Shown here: piece after piece, positions 55,001 through 62,316 of the stretch
Layout of the letters: each line of letters opens with the position of its first letter
Numbering within the stretch: the stretch's first letter is position 1
Source of the DNA: an uncultured Muribaculaceae bacterium
Lineage (GTDB): Bacteria > Bacteroidota > Bacteroidia > Bacteroidales > Muribaculaceae
Assembly (NCBI GenBank): GCA_947627615.1
Contig: CANQWS010000017.1
Span: forward strand, 1-62,477
DNA: 62,477 nt
Direction: 5' to 3'
Program-made: the position numbers and the translations under genes
The notes under the pieces: model-generated
Told to the model about the DNA's origin: nothing
The model's input: only the letters and a program-made list of their open reading frames with translations
Databases searched by the model: none

Positions 55001-55218
55001 TTGATTACCTCTTCAACGAAGAAAGGCGTGATAGGCAGGAAATAAACCCTGTCGGCCACGCCTTCCGAGGTCTGTATCGTTGCGATGTTGGGGTTAATCA
55101 GCACCGTTGAGATGCCTTCCTCACGCATGGCTTTCAGTGCCTGCGAACCACTGTAGTCAAACTCGCCGGCTTGTCCGATTTTGAGGGCGCCGGAGCCCAA
55201 GAGCAGTACTTTTTTCAT
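52009..55218 (-). CDS. carB: Carbamoyl phosphate synthase large subunit
   Basis: Makes carbamoyl phosphate from ammonia (supplied by the small subunit), bicarbonate and ATP for pyrimidines and arginine. The 1069-residue product has two ATP-grasp halves (LLLGSGALKIGQAGEFDYSG and VTLGSGAYRIGSSVEFDWCS) and a C-terminal MGS-like allosteric domain. Start 55218 (MKKVLLLGSG) is the conserved N-terminus; the longer frame lacks support. carA is not adjacent, which is unusual, and is not in this window. Confidence 0.96.
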   Translation of the reverse strand: MKKVLLLGSGALKIGQAGEFDYSGSQALKAMREEGISTVLINPNIATIQTSEGVADRVYFLPITPFFVEEVIKKERPDGILLAFGGQTALNCGTQLYLDGTLERYGVKVLGTSVEAIMITEDRDLFVKKLDEIKVKTPVSEAVETVEDAVRVASRIGYPVMVRSAYALGGLGSGICTDEPELRKHCESALAFSSQILVEESLKGWKEIEFEVIRDASDLCFTVVPMENFDPLGIHTGESIVVAPIVSLSDDQIKLLEEIARKVVRHIGIVGECNIQYAFNAETNDYRIIEINARLSRSSALASKASGYPLAFVAAKLALGYNLDQIGEKGTPNSAAKAPEVDYMIVKIPRWDLTKFVGVDREIGSSMKSVGEIMSIGKSFEEIIQKGLRMIGQGMHGFVGNNDIAFDDLDKALSHPTDMRIFAIAAALEAGYDIDRIVDLTKIDRWFVSRLANIVDYAHRLKGFGSIGEIDAETMAEAKRLGFSDFQIARLVENPSGNMEKESNLVRARRKELGVLPKVCRINTVASEHPDRTNYLYVTYGDASKARHYTGLPTNSVVTLGSGAYRIGSSVEFDWCSVNAASTCRKLGYEAVMINYNPETVSTDYDMCDRLYFDELSFERVMDIIDLERPHGVIVSVGGQIPNNLAMKLYRADVAVLGTSPVSIDRAENRHKFSAMLDQLGIDQPRWKEVTTTEEIDQFVREIGFPVLIRPSYVLSGAAMNVCYDYEQMHRFLGMAAKVSKEYPVVVTEFLQNAKEIEFDAVAQNGRVVEYAISEHVEFAGVHSGDATLVFPAQKIYMATARRIKRISARIAKELNISGPFNIQYLAKNNDVKVIECNLRASRSFPFVSKVLKKNFIETATRIMLGENVGKVDTSTFDIDYIGVKASQFSFGRLHKADPVLGVDMSSTGEVGCIGKDFDEALLTSMLAVGITPPKEAVLVSSGDVRGKVDMLEACRLLDEGGFKIYATEGTARFLNENGIEAQPVGWPDEEGAENNVLDLISQHKVDFIINIPKNHTKRELTNGYRIRRGAVDHNIPLMTNARLASAFVRAFLAKPVETIGITPWQDYK

Positions 55219-55519
55219 TGTTGTAAACAAAGTGGAAATCTTTGACTGCAAATTTACAACAAATCCTCTAATCCCGCCAAACATCCCCCATGAAATTTGT
55301 CCGGTCACCCGTTGCGTTTTATGGCTCTTGAATATCTCAACTGCGAAAGGTGGCATTAATGACGGTACAATAATTCTGCTGATATTGACAGTTTCCCCCA
55401 AATTCGCCATGAGCCTACGGCAGGCTCAACAGCGTTGACCTCGGCAGCGAGCCTATTGCTAATCTCGCCGAAAAAACTCAGATATGACTGAGAAATACCG
55501 CCGTGAGGCCATCGGCACT
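55219..55519. other. Intergenic region upstream of carB
   Basis: About 300 nt with no gene I can support. A small hairpin GAGCCT/AGGCTC (55411-55427) is the only structure noted; the T-tract after it is absent on either strand. Confidence 0.4.
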
Positions 55520-55693
55520 TTATTCAATACCGAGAAGGAGGTCGAATATTACCCAAGCGATTATGGCTGCTGCTAAAATCACGACGAAGTTGCACAAAGG
55601 TTTCGACTTGATAATTTGGAACTTATCGCAAATCCATGACAGAAGAACGGCTATCAATCCTATTGTCACATATACATACCAGTGGGCTATCAT
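55520..55693 (-). CDS. Small two-helix membrane protein
   Basis: A 57-residue ORF on the minus strand with two hydrophobic segments: VYVTIGLIAVLLSWICDKF and NFVVILAAAIIAWVIFDLLL, joined by a basic turn (IIKSKPLC). Hydrophobicity and length are unlikely by chance but there is no recognised family. No clear -7 box was found upstream. It could also be the remnant of a larger gene. Confidence 0.5.
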   Translation of the reverse strand: MIAHWYVYVTIGLIAVLLSWICDKFQIIKSKPLCNFVVILAAAIIAWVIFDLLLGIE

Positions 55694-55881
55694 AACGAAT
55701 TGTATTTGAAGTATTTTTCTTATTAGACGCGAATTCAGCCAAATCGTTACAGATGGCCGACAAAAAATTTTTTTAACATGGCCTCTCGTTGGTTATTAGC
55801 GGATGGGCAGAAAGGGCGGTATCTGAGGCGGGTAATTTGTTTCGGACTTGATTTTTTGGCGGCTGCGTAACAATCCGCGCG

Positions 55882-55889
55882 ATTTTTTG
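55882..55889 (+). promoter_or_regulatory. -7 box of the Y-family polymerase gene
   Basis: TAATTTTG (55882-55889) fits TAnnTTTG and ends 24 nt before the ATG at 55914. No LexA-like palindrome was recognised in the region. Confidence 0.5.
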
Positions 55890-55913
55890 CTTAATTTTGC
55901 AGGACAAGACAGG

Positions 55914-57413
55914 ATGCCTGCTATGGAAAAAGACGCCCGGAGTTGCTATATAGCCATTGACCTGAAAAGCTTCTATGCTTCGGTGGAGTGTGTTGAGCGC
56001 GGACTGGACCCGCTCGACACCAATCTTGTAGTGGCCGATGACGAACGCACTTCGAAGACAATCTGCCTTGCGGTCTCGCCCTCGCTGAAATCCTACGGCA
56101 TAGGTGGACGGGCAAGACTTTTCGAGGTGGAAAGCAGGATGCGGGATGTGAACCGGAGCCGGGGCCGTGCCGGCAGTTCCGTCTCGGCCAAAGAACTCGC
56201 CTCACGTCCCGACCTTCAGGCCGACTACATTGTGGCAAAGCCAAGAATGGCCCACTACATAACCTACAGCACCCGGATTTATGAGATATATCTCCGCTTC
56301 ATAGCGCCTGAGGACATCCATGTCTATTCGGTTGATGAGGTGTTCATAGATGTGACTTCCTATCTCCGGACCTACGGCCTCACGCCACACGAACTTGCCA
56401 TGAAGATGATTCGCGAAGTGCTGGACGAGACCGGCATAACGGCCACGGCCGGAATCGGCACGAATCTGTATCTGTGCAAGGTGGCCATGGATATAGTGGC
56501 AAAAAAGATGCCGCCCGATGCCGACGGGGTGAGAATCGCCGAACTTGACGAGATGAGTTACCGCAGACTGCTGTGGGACCACCGCCCCCTGACCGATTTC
56601 TGGCGCGTTGGGCGCGGAATCAGCCGGCGTCTCGAACCGTACGGCATAGTGACCATGGGCGACATTGCGCAGTGCTCGCTCCGCAATGAGAATCTGCTCT
56701 ACCGGCTCATGGGCGTCAACGCCGAACTTCTCATAGACCATGCGTGGGGATGGGAGCCGGTGACAATGGCCCAGGTCAAGGCCTACCGGCCGGCCACACG
56801 CTCCCTGTGCAGCGGACAGGTTCTGCAGAAGCCCTACACAGCCGCGATGGCATCGACAGTGGCTATGGAGATGGCCGAGGGCGTGGCTCTGGACCTGCTT
56901 GACAAACGCATGGCCACGGACCAGATAGTACTCGAGGTGGGCTACGACACCGAAAGCCTCACCCGGCCGGAGATCCGCGACCGGTACACAGGCCGCATAA
57001 CAAAAGACCGCTACGGACGTCTGGTACCGTTTCACGCCCACGGCACGGCCAACCTCGACACCCCGACATCATCGGTAAGCGAGATAACAGAGGCGGTTAC
57101 GGGACTTTTCGACCGCATAGTCAATCCCATACTGCTCATCAGGAGACTGACAATTTCCGTGAACCGCATAGTTCCGGAATCGGAAATACGCGCCCCCAAG
57201 GCTGTACAGCTCGACCTTTTCTCCGATTACGAGGCTGTGGCGGCCGAATACCAACGCCGGCGCGAGTCAAAAGCCAAAGAGCGCCGGCTTCAGGAAACGG
57301 TGCTCAGAATCAAAAAGGCGTTTGGCAAAAACTCCATACTCCGCGGGCTGAATTTCGCGGAAGGAGCCACGCAACGCAACCGCAACCGCCAGATAGGAGG
57401 ACACCATGAATAA
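55914..57413 (+). CDS. Y-family translesion DNA polymerase (UvrX/UmuC-like)
   Basis: A 499-residue lesion-bypass polymerase. The palm carboxylates are in IAIDLKSFYASVE and YSVDEVFID. The length and C-terminal tail resemble Firmicutes UvrX/YqjW polymerases more than DinB. It overlaps a YolD-like gene, the arrangement typical of Firmicutes mobile elements. An in-frame extension upstream to 55848 lies over the promoter, so ATG 55914 was chosen. It can copy damaged DNA with low fidelity. Confidence 0.9.
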   Translation: MPAMEKDARSCYIAIDLKSFYASVECVERGLDPLDTNLVVADDERTSKTICLAVSPSLKSYGIGGRARLFEVESRMRDVNRSRGRAGSSVSAKELASRPDLQADYIVAKPRMAHYITYSTRIYEIYLRFIAPEDIHVYSVDEVFIDVTSYLRTYGLTPHELAMKMIREVLDETGITATAGIGTNLYLCKVAMDIVAKKMPPDADGVRIAELDEMSYRRLLWDHRPLTDFWRVGRGISRRLEPYGIVTMGDIAQCSLRNENLLYRLMGVNAELLIDHAWGWEPVTMAQVKAYRPATRSLCSGQVLQKPYTAAMASTVAMEMAEGVALDLLDKRMATDQIVLEVGYDTESLTRPEIRDRYTGRITKDRYGRLVPFHAHGTANLDTPTSSVSEITEAVTGLFDRIVNPILLIRRLTISVNRIVPESEIRAPKAVQLDLFSDYEAVAAEYQRRRESKAKERRLQETVLRIKKAFGKNSILRGLNFAEGATQRNRNRQIGGHHE

Positions 57414-57612
57414 GTATGACGACATAATAGATTTGCCTCACCACGTCTCGGCAACAAGAAAACCGATGACGGCCGAAGCCCGTGCGGCGCAGTTTTCCTC
57501 GTTCGCCGCCCTCAACGGCCATCAGGACGCCATTGACCACAGCGCAAAGGAACACTCCCATTCCGAGGATTTCCATGACGAAGACCCCACGATGCCCGAC
57601 ATCCCGATGTAG
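57406..57612 (+). CDS. YolD-like protein
   Basis: A 68-residue product starting inside the end of the polymerase gene. YDDIIDLPHHVSATRKPM and AARAAQFSSFAAL-type sequence (ARAAQFSSFAALNGHQDAI) match YolD-like proteins, small partners of Y-family polymerases in Firmicutes. The tail is His/Asp-rich (KEHSHSEDFHDEDP). Confidence 0.85.
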   Translation: MNKYDDIIDLPHHVSATRKPMTAEARAAQFSSFAALNGHQDAIDHSAKEHSHSEDFHDEDPTMPDIPM

Positions 57613-57645
57613 ACCCTTTTTAAACAACTTTTTAATTTCAAATAT

Positions 57646-58353
57646 ATGCGTAAAATAATAGCAATCACCATGGCAGCAATTGCCGGAACCGTCTTCAGCC
57701 CCGAAGCCGAGGCTCTGAAACCTGACTGGGCACAGTTTGACCGCTATGCCAAAGCCAACACCGAACTTATATCCCAACCCGACAACGGCCGCAGGGTTGT
57801 GTTCTTCGGAAACTCAATCACTGACAACTGGGCATCACGCCGCCCGGAATTCTTCGCCTCGCACGGCTACACCGGACGCGGCATAGGCGGACAGTCCACC
57901 TATCAGTTCCTTGCCCGATTCCGCGAGGACGTGGTCAACCTGCATCCGGCCATAGTGGTGATCAACGCCGCCACAAACGACATAGCCGAAAACACGCATC
58001 GCTACAACGAGGACCGCACATTCGGCAACATCTGTTCAATGGTTGAGATAGCCCGGGCCAACGGCATAGATGTGATCCTGACCACTACCCTGCCCGCCGG
58101 CCATTTCGGATGGAATCCCGAAATCAAGGACGGTCCCGAGAAAATAACAAGACTTAACGAACGCCTCAAAAAATATGCCGCCGACAACGGCCTGACGTTT
58201 GTGGACTACTACAGCAAGCTGCTGGACCCCGACGGACGCAGCCTCAACAAAAACTTCACAGGCGACGGCGTACACCCCAACAACGACTGCTATCAGGTGA
58301 TGGAGTCAATCATCACCCCTGTCATAGAGCAGAAACTCAGCAAAAAGAAATAA
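57646..58353 (+). CDS. Secreted SGNH/GDSL hydrolase
   Basis: A 235-residue exported hydrolase (signal peptide ITMAAIAGTVFSPEAEA). The catalytic Ser block is VVFFGNSITDNW, with Gly in RGIGGQST, Asn in INAATNDI and His in DGVHPNNDCY, the four blocks of SGNH enzymes. Probable esterase acting on acylated glycans or lipids; substrate unknown. A strong terminator follows. Confidence 0.92.
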   Translation: MRKIIAITMAAIAGTVFSPEAEALKPDWAQFDRYAKANTELISQPDNGRRVVFFGNSITDNWASRRPEFFASHGYTGRGIGGQSTYQFLARFREDVVNLHPAIVVINAATNDIAENTHRYNEDRTFGNICSMVEIARANGIDVILTTTLPAGHFGWNPEIKDGPEKITRLNERLKKYAADNGLTFVDYYSKLLDPDGRSLNKNFTGDGVHPNNDCYQVMESIITPVIEQKLSKKK

Positions 58354-58379
58354 CGGGCGATTACCCGTAAATTCCCCGT

Positions 58380-58420
58380 AACCTCCGCCTGCACCGACCG
58401 CATGGCGGAGGTTGTATTTT
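58380..58420 (+). terminator. Terminator after the SGNH hydrolase gene
   Basis: AACCTCCGCC (58380-58389) pairs perfectly with GGCGGAGGTT (58404-58413), followed by GTATTTT. Confidence 0.8.
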
Positions 58421-58558
58421 CCATGTATGTGATACGGTCAAATCTGTTTTTAGGGCCGAATCCGATGGCCGTAATTCACAAACGTCACTCAAGGACATAG
58501 CCATGTCTCGCAAAGAGACTACTTTTACTGCCGGAACCAATCACAACATTACCTGACC

Positions 58559-58800
58559 ATGAATATTCTCAGATATTTCGCCGGCACGGTGTCATTCGGC
58601 TGGGAGCGGCCTCTCACCGTTAACGGCGAAACCGTCAGCCTCAAAGGTGATTACAGATATGACAATCCCTACTGCCAGGCTCCTTTCGGCTCCGACACAA
58701 TCATAATCAGATACAACGGCATGACTTACGACATCACCAAAAAAATGACGTGCATGCCCCCGACTGGCCAATGCTTAACGAACAGCCGCTGCCATCCTGA
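58559..58800 (+). pseudogene. Small gene with a frameshift in an A7 tract
   Basis: The frame from ATG 58559 reads MNILRYFAGTVSFGWERPLT and on to MTYDITKK, where seven A (58739-58745) occur. In the current frame it runs on to 58894 as unlikely sequence through a terminator. With one more A it would end DVHAPDWPMLNEQPLPS at TGA 58798-58800, exactly at the terminator stem. The second reading is more protein-like. It may be a pseudogene or be rescued by slippage. Function unknown. Confidence 0.5.
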
Positions 58801-58830
58801 ACCGGACTCAGGGTGGCAGTTGCTTTATTT
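58789..58830 (+). terminator. Terminator of the A7 gene
   Basis: CTGCCATCCTGA (58789-58800) pairs with TCAGGGTGGCAG (58808-58819), one G-U pair, followed by the T-rich TTGCTTTATTT. It separates this unit from the PadR operon. Confidence 0.75.
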
Positions 58831-58876
58831 GCAGCCTATTAAAACAAGCCGTCAAAAAAATATCCATATTTTTATA

Positions 58877-58917
58877 GTACTATGTATTGCATAGTACACA
58901 AATTATACATACCTTTG
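58877..58917 (+). promoter_or_regulatory. Palindromic operator and promoter of the padR-pspC operon
   Basis: GTACTATG (58877-58884) and CATAGTAC (58890-58897) are perfect 8-bp inverted arms around TATTG. They lie 12 nt upstream of the -7 box TACCTTTG (58910-58917), where a PadR dimer could block RNA polymerase; autoregulation is the usual mode of the family. Confidence 0.7.
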
Positions 58918-58946
58918 CAGCATGAATCATAATCTTCCCATACATT

Positions 58947-59270
58947 ATGAATGTAGATAACGCAAAATCACAGATGAGGAAAGGAATGCTCGAATATTGC
59001 GTCATGCTTCTGTTGCGCAAAGAGGCATGCTATGCAAGTTCCATCATTTCCCGTCTGAAGGAGGCCGAGCTGATTGTGGTGGAAGGGACATTGTACCCTC
59101 TTCTGACACGTCTCAAAAACGACGGGCTATTAAGCTACCAATGGCAGGAGTCCACGCAAGGACCTCCCCGCAAGTATTACTCTCTGACCGAAAAAGGTCA
59201 TGAGTTCCTGTCACAGCTCGATGCCGCATGGAATGAACTTGTGACCACCGTATCACTCATCAAAAACTGA
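58947..59270 (+). CDS. PadR family transcriptional regulator
   Basis: A 107-residue winged-helix regulator: MLEYCVMLLLRKEACYASSII, EGTLYPLLTRLKNDGLLSY and GPPRKYYSLTEKGHEFL are the classic PadR helices and wing. It likely binds the palindrome upstream. The effector is unknown. It is followed 17 nt later by the PspC-domain gene, a Bacteroidetes pairing. Confidence 0.92.
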   Translation: MNVDNAKSQMRKGMLEYCVMLLLRKEACYASSIISRLKEAELIVVEGTLYPLLTRLKNDGLLSYQWQESTQGPPRKYYSLTEKGHEFLSQLDAAWNELVTTVSLIKN

Positions 59271-59287
59271 CTCTAAAACTATCCGCA

Positions 59288-60943
59288 ATGAAGAAAAACA
59301 TAACAGTCAACATGTTCGGGGTCCTCTACCCGATTGACGAAGATGCCTACAGGCTGCTTGAGGATTATGTGAACAACATGCGTAGCTATTTCTCGAATCA
59401 GACCGGTGGTTCCGAGATAGCCGACGACATTGAAAGCCGCGTGGCCGAACTGATGGCTGAACTCAGCGGCCCGGAATCAGGCATAATCACCATAGAGCAT
59501 GTTCAGGAAATAATAGGCCGCATAGGCAATCCGGAAGAAATTGATACGGTCGGAGCCAATGTGCCCTCTAAGGCCGAAGCGGAAATCCCCGGACAGGAAG
59601 AATCCGCGACATCTGAGGATGTGCGTCCCCGCAAAAAACTGTTCCGCGACATGGACCATAAGATGCTGGGCGGCGTCATAGCCGGTCTCGGATGCTACCT
59701 GGGTGTCAATCCCCTATGGCTGCGCATAGCCACCGTACTACTCGCATGGCCGTCGTTCGGCATTGCCATTCTCGCATATATAATATGCTGGTGCGTGATT
59801 CCGCCGGCAACCACTCCGGCCGAACGCCTTGAAATGAAAGGAGAGCCGGTGAATCTGACAAGTCTGCGTGACGAGTTCCTGAAATCCGAGAAAATAAGAC
59901 CCACTCTGAAAAGCGGTGAGCGCTTCCTTAACGGCATACTCCGGTTTATATGTTCGGTCTTCAAGGTTGTTCTCATCGGTCTGGGCATTGCTGTTCTGAC
60001 CGGATGTGCGGTTGTGCTGGTAATTGCCTTTATAGGTCTTTGCTTCCTCTTGTTCGCACCGTCGGGAGAATACTCCGAAGTCTGCGGAAATTTCTGCGGA
60101 ATAATACCCCTCGGAAGCATCATCCCGATGTGGCTTGTATGGTTCAACTGCCTGAGTCTCATAGCCATGCTGTCGGCTATGCTTTATCTTGGCGTGCAGC
60201 TCATTCTGAAATCCGTTTCAAAGCCCCATCATCTCAACCGCCGGACGGTGATGGTGAGCCTCGCCGTTCTTCTCCTTGCCGCCGTGGGTTATACCGGAAG
60301 CTGGATACGCATCTACCCATACATACGCCAGCATGACTCCGAAATGAGGGAACACTTCAGAGAAATTGACCGGCAGAACGCCTCCGAATCCGCCGAGAAA
60401 AACCGCAGTCTGCTCACCGAAGACGGTTGGCGCATTGTCGAGGCCCGGAATCTCGACAACCAGTATCTCGGTAACGGAGAACATTACTCGGGCAACAGAC
60501 ATCGCACATACATTGAGGGAATAAGCCGTGACGGCTCGATGGTCTACGAGGTTGTACGCAACATGAAAGTAGCTCCGGGGAAATACACCCTTGAAGCGAT
60601 AGCACGCACGGACGGCACCGGCTGCGAGATATTTGCCGTGAACGGCTCCGGAAAAAGATCAAGCGCGGCCGTACCTGTGTGCGGACGACATGGCGGAAAC
60701 ATCTGGGCCGACGCATGCGCGTCTCTTAAGGCCGATACTGCTGTAATTGCCGACAAAGAAAGGCTCAAAAAAATCGCGGGAACTCATGACAAAAAAGGCT
60801 ACGGATGGTCAACCGTCAGAGTGACCGGCATTGAAGTCGGGCCTGACAGCACGCTGACCTACGGTGTGACAAACCAAAGTCCGAACACTTTGTGGGACGG
60901 CACACGGTTTTCCGCCACCACATTCAGCCTCACCAGAGAATAA
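59288..60943 (+). CDS. PspC-domain inner-membrane protein
   Basis: A 551-residue membrane protein. Residues 1-100 form an acidic domain (SEIADDIESRVAELMAEL) with the GRIGNPEEID end. A PspC domain follows from about 114 (KKLFRDMDHKMLGGVIAGLG), and then several further membrane helices and a soluble C-terminal half. PspC proteins sense or buffer envelope stress in the phage-shock response. Under probable PadR control. Confidence 0.9.
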   Translation: MKKNITVNMFGVLYPIDEDAYRLLEDYVNNMRSYFSNQTGGSEIADDIESRVAELMAELSGPESGIITIEHVQEIIGRIGNPEEIDTVGANVPSKAEAEIPGQEESATSEDVRPRKKLFRDMDHKMLGGVIAGLGCYLGVNPLWLRIATVLLAWPSFGIAILAYIICWCVIPPATTPAERLEMKGEPVNLTSLRDEFLKSEKIRPTLKSGERFLNGILRFICSVFKVVLIGLGIAVLTGCAVVLVIAFIGLCFLLFAPSGEYSEVCGNFCGIIPLGSIIPMWLVWFNCLSLIAMLSAMLYLGVQLILKSVSKPHHLNRRTVMVSLAVLLLAAVGYTGSWIRIYPYIRQHDSEMREHFREIDRQNASESAEKNRSLLTEDGWRIVEARNLDNQYLGNGEHYSGNRHRTYIEGISRDGSMVYEVVRNMKVAPGKYTLEAIARTDGTGCEIFAVNGSGKRSSAAVPVCGRHGGNIWADACASLKADTAVIADKERLKKIAGTHDKKGYGWSTVRVTGIEVGPDSTLTYGVTNQSPNTLWDGTRFSATTFSLTRE

Positions 60944-60969
60944 CAGCTTCCAATACCGATAGATATCCT

Positions 60970-61003
60970 CGGCGACATCCTTTTTTCATACAGGATGCCG
61001 CCG
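60970..61003 (+). terminator. Hairpin after the PspC gene
   Basis: CGGCGACATCCT (60970-60981) pairs with AGGATGCCGCCG (60992-61003) at 11 of 12 positions. No T-tract follows on the plus strand, so it is either a weak terminator or a transcript stabiliser. Confidence 0.45.
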
Positions 61004-61072
61004 AAATCACAATCTGACAGCGACAGCTGACTTAAGCATAAATGCAGTTCTGATTTGCGTGTTGTATTTTCA

Positions 61073-61365
61073 TCAGAGTTCAAAACTGATTTTTAATTTT
61101 CCACCCAGGCCTCGCTCAACTATGTCGAATAATGTTCGGAGTGTGATGTTTTCTCCGTCATTTTCCACTTTGGATATGTAGGTGCGTTTCTTGTCGATAC
61201 GCTCGGCAAGTTGTTCCTGCGTCATGTTTAATTTCTCACGGGCAGTTCGTATCTTGAATCCGATACGGGCGCTTCCAACTCGTTTTCAAGCCTGTCGCGT
61301 TCAGGAGTTCCCACCTCACCGTAGTATTTGGTCTTGATCTGGTCGAGAATCTGTATATTTTTCAT
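61073..61365 (-). pseudogene. Frameshifted HigA-type antitoxin
   Basis: From ATG 61365 the frame reads MKNIQILDQIKTKYYGEVGT and on to LENELEA, then shifts. The other frame continues GFKIRTAREKLNMTQEQLAE and KKRTYISKVENDG, an XRE helix-turn-helix, to TGA 61073. Removing CC from GCGCCCGT, at the shift point, would restore EARIGFKIR. The pieces are HigA-like, the antitoxin that binds HigB toxin and DNA. Confidence 0.75.
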
Positions 61366-61470
61366 TGTGCTTCGTTTTTGTCGTTAAAGTAATCGTTCAT
61401 TATTCTTACAGCCCGGTCAATCTCTTTCGGTGGAGTCTTCTGTGTTTTCTTTTGAAACCCGCTCGGACCT
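61362..61470 (-). pseudogene. HigB-type toxin, 3' remnant
   Basis: Only the end remains: GFQKKTQKTPPKEIDRAVRI and MNDYFNDKNEAQ, typical of the C-terminus of HigB/RelE mRNA interferases. Its stop overlaps the antitoxin ATG by ATGA, the usual toxin-first order. The 5' two-thirds are missing, and the upstream lipoprotein gene begins close by. Confidence 0.65.
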
Positions 61471-61479
61471 TCTATTCTA

Positions 61480-62181
61480 TTATATATTCTGATTTGCAGT
61501 ATTTCTTCGAGCTTCGTCAAGAATTTGCTTCTTTTTCAACTCTTGCTTTTTATTTATATCTGAAATATGTTGCTGACGCAAAGAATCATCTACATACATG
61601 ATTTGAAGTTTACCTGTGTAAAGTATTTTAGCATTATCAGGATGTAATGTTTCTGTTTCAAAGCTGACAGTCACTTTTTGCTTGCCTTTTCGCCATGTGT
61701 ATTCTCTACAACTTGTGGAAGAGTTCGGATTATAGTCACGACAAGGTGGTTCAAAACCGTACTTTTCTTTGTATGTAAGAGCAACGTTCAAAAAAGTACC
61801 CATTAATCGATGTGGATAGTCATATCCGCTGTCAAGTGAAGACAAAACAATTGATTCAACACTGTCATTATATTCATTTATCTTACCTCTGAAACCTGTA
61901 ACACCTCCATCCTGCAAATAAAAATTATGTTGGAATTCTATTACCGAGTCTCCATTCAGCTCTCTTATTTCAACCTGAGTAAAGTCCGAATCGGTAAGGA
62001 CAATTATTCTTGCGTCATCGAATTTCATTCCAACTCCCACGGAATCAAATTGCAAACAATTCTCAGGCAAGCTGATATTTGAACGAGCCATAGACAAATT
62101 CTCCTGTGCTGATTCATTATTTTTGGTTGCGCACGATGCGATTATAAGAGCAATCGATATAAAATATATTAAGTTCTTCAT
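61480..62181 (-). CDS. Lipoprotein of unknown function
   Basis: A 233-residue product with a lipoprotein signal (IYFISIALIIASCATKN). ATG 62181 gives the signal; an upstream in-frame ATG does not. The mature part ends in a Lys/Gln-rich helix. No family recognised. AT-rich codon use sets it apart from most of the window and hints at recent acquisition. Confidence 0.7.
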   Translation of the reverse strand: MKNLIYFISIALIIASCATKNNESAQENLSMARSNISLPENCLQFDSVGVGMKFDDARIIVLTDSDFTQVEIRELNGDSVIEFQHNFYLQDGGVTGFRGKINEYNDSVESIVLSSLDSGYDYPHRLMGTFLNVALTYKEKYGFEPPCRDYNPNSSTSCREYTWRKGKQKVTVSFETETLHPDNAKILYTGKLQIMYVDDSLRQQHISDINKKQELKKKQILDEARRNTANQNI

Positions 62182-62316
62182 AATTGAATGTTTTTTTTGC
62201 AAATTTAATAAATATCCTCCAAAAATTTCTTTATATAAATTCAACAGATCTACATTTTAATCCTCAATGCGCATTCCTGCAACTTTTGGACGTAGATTTC
62301 CTTTATCACACTTAGA

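Noticed and set aside
52009-55410. carB start 192 nt upstream of 55218
   Set aside because: MKKVLLLGSGALKIG at 55218 is the family N-terminus; the extra 64 residues do not match.
55848-55913. N-terminal extension of the Y-family polymerase
   Set aside because: The extension overlaps the -7 box at 55882-55889, and ATG 55914 gives the expected N-terminus.
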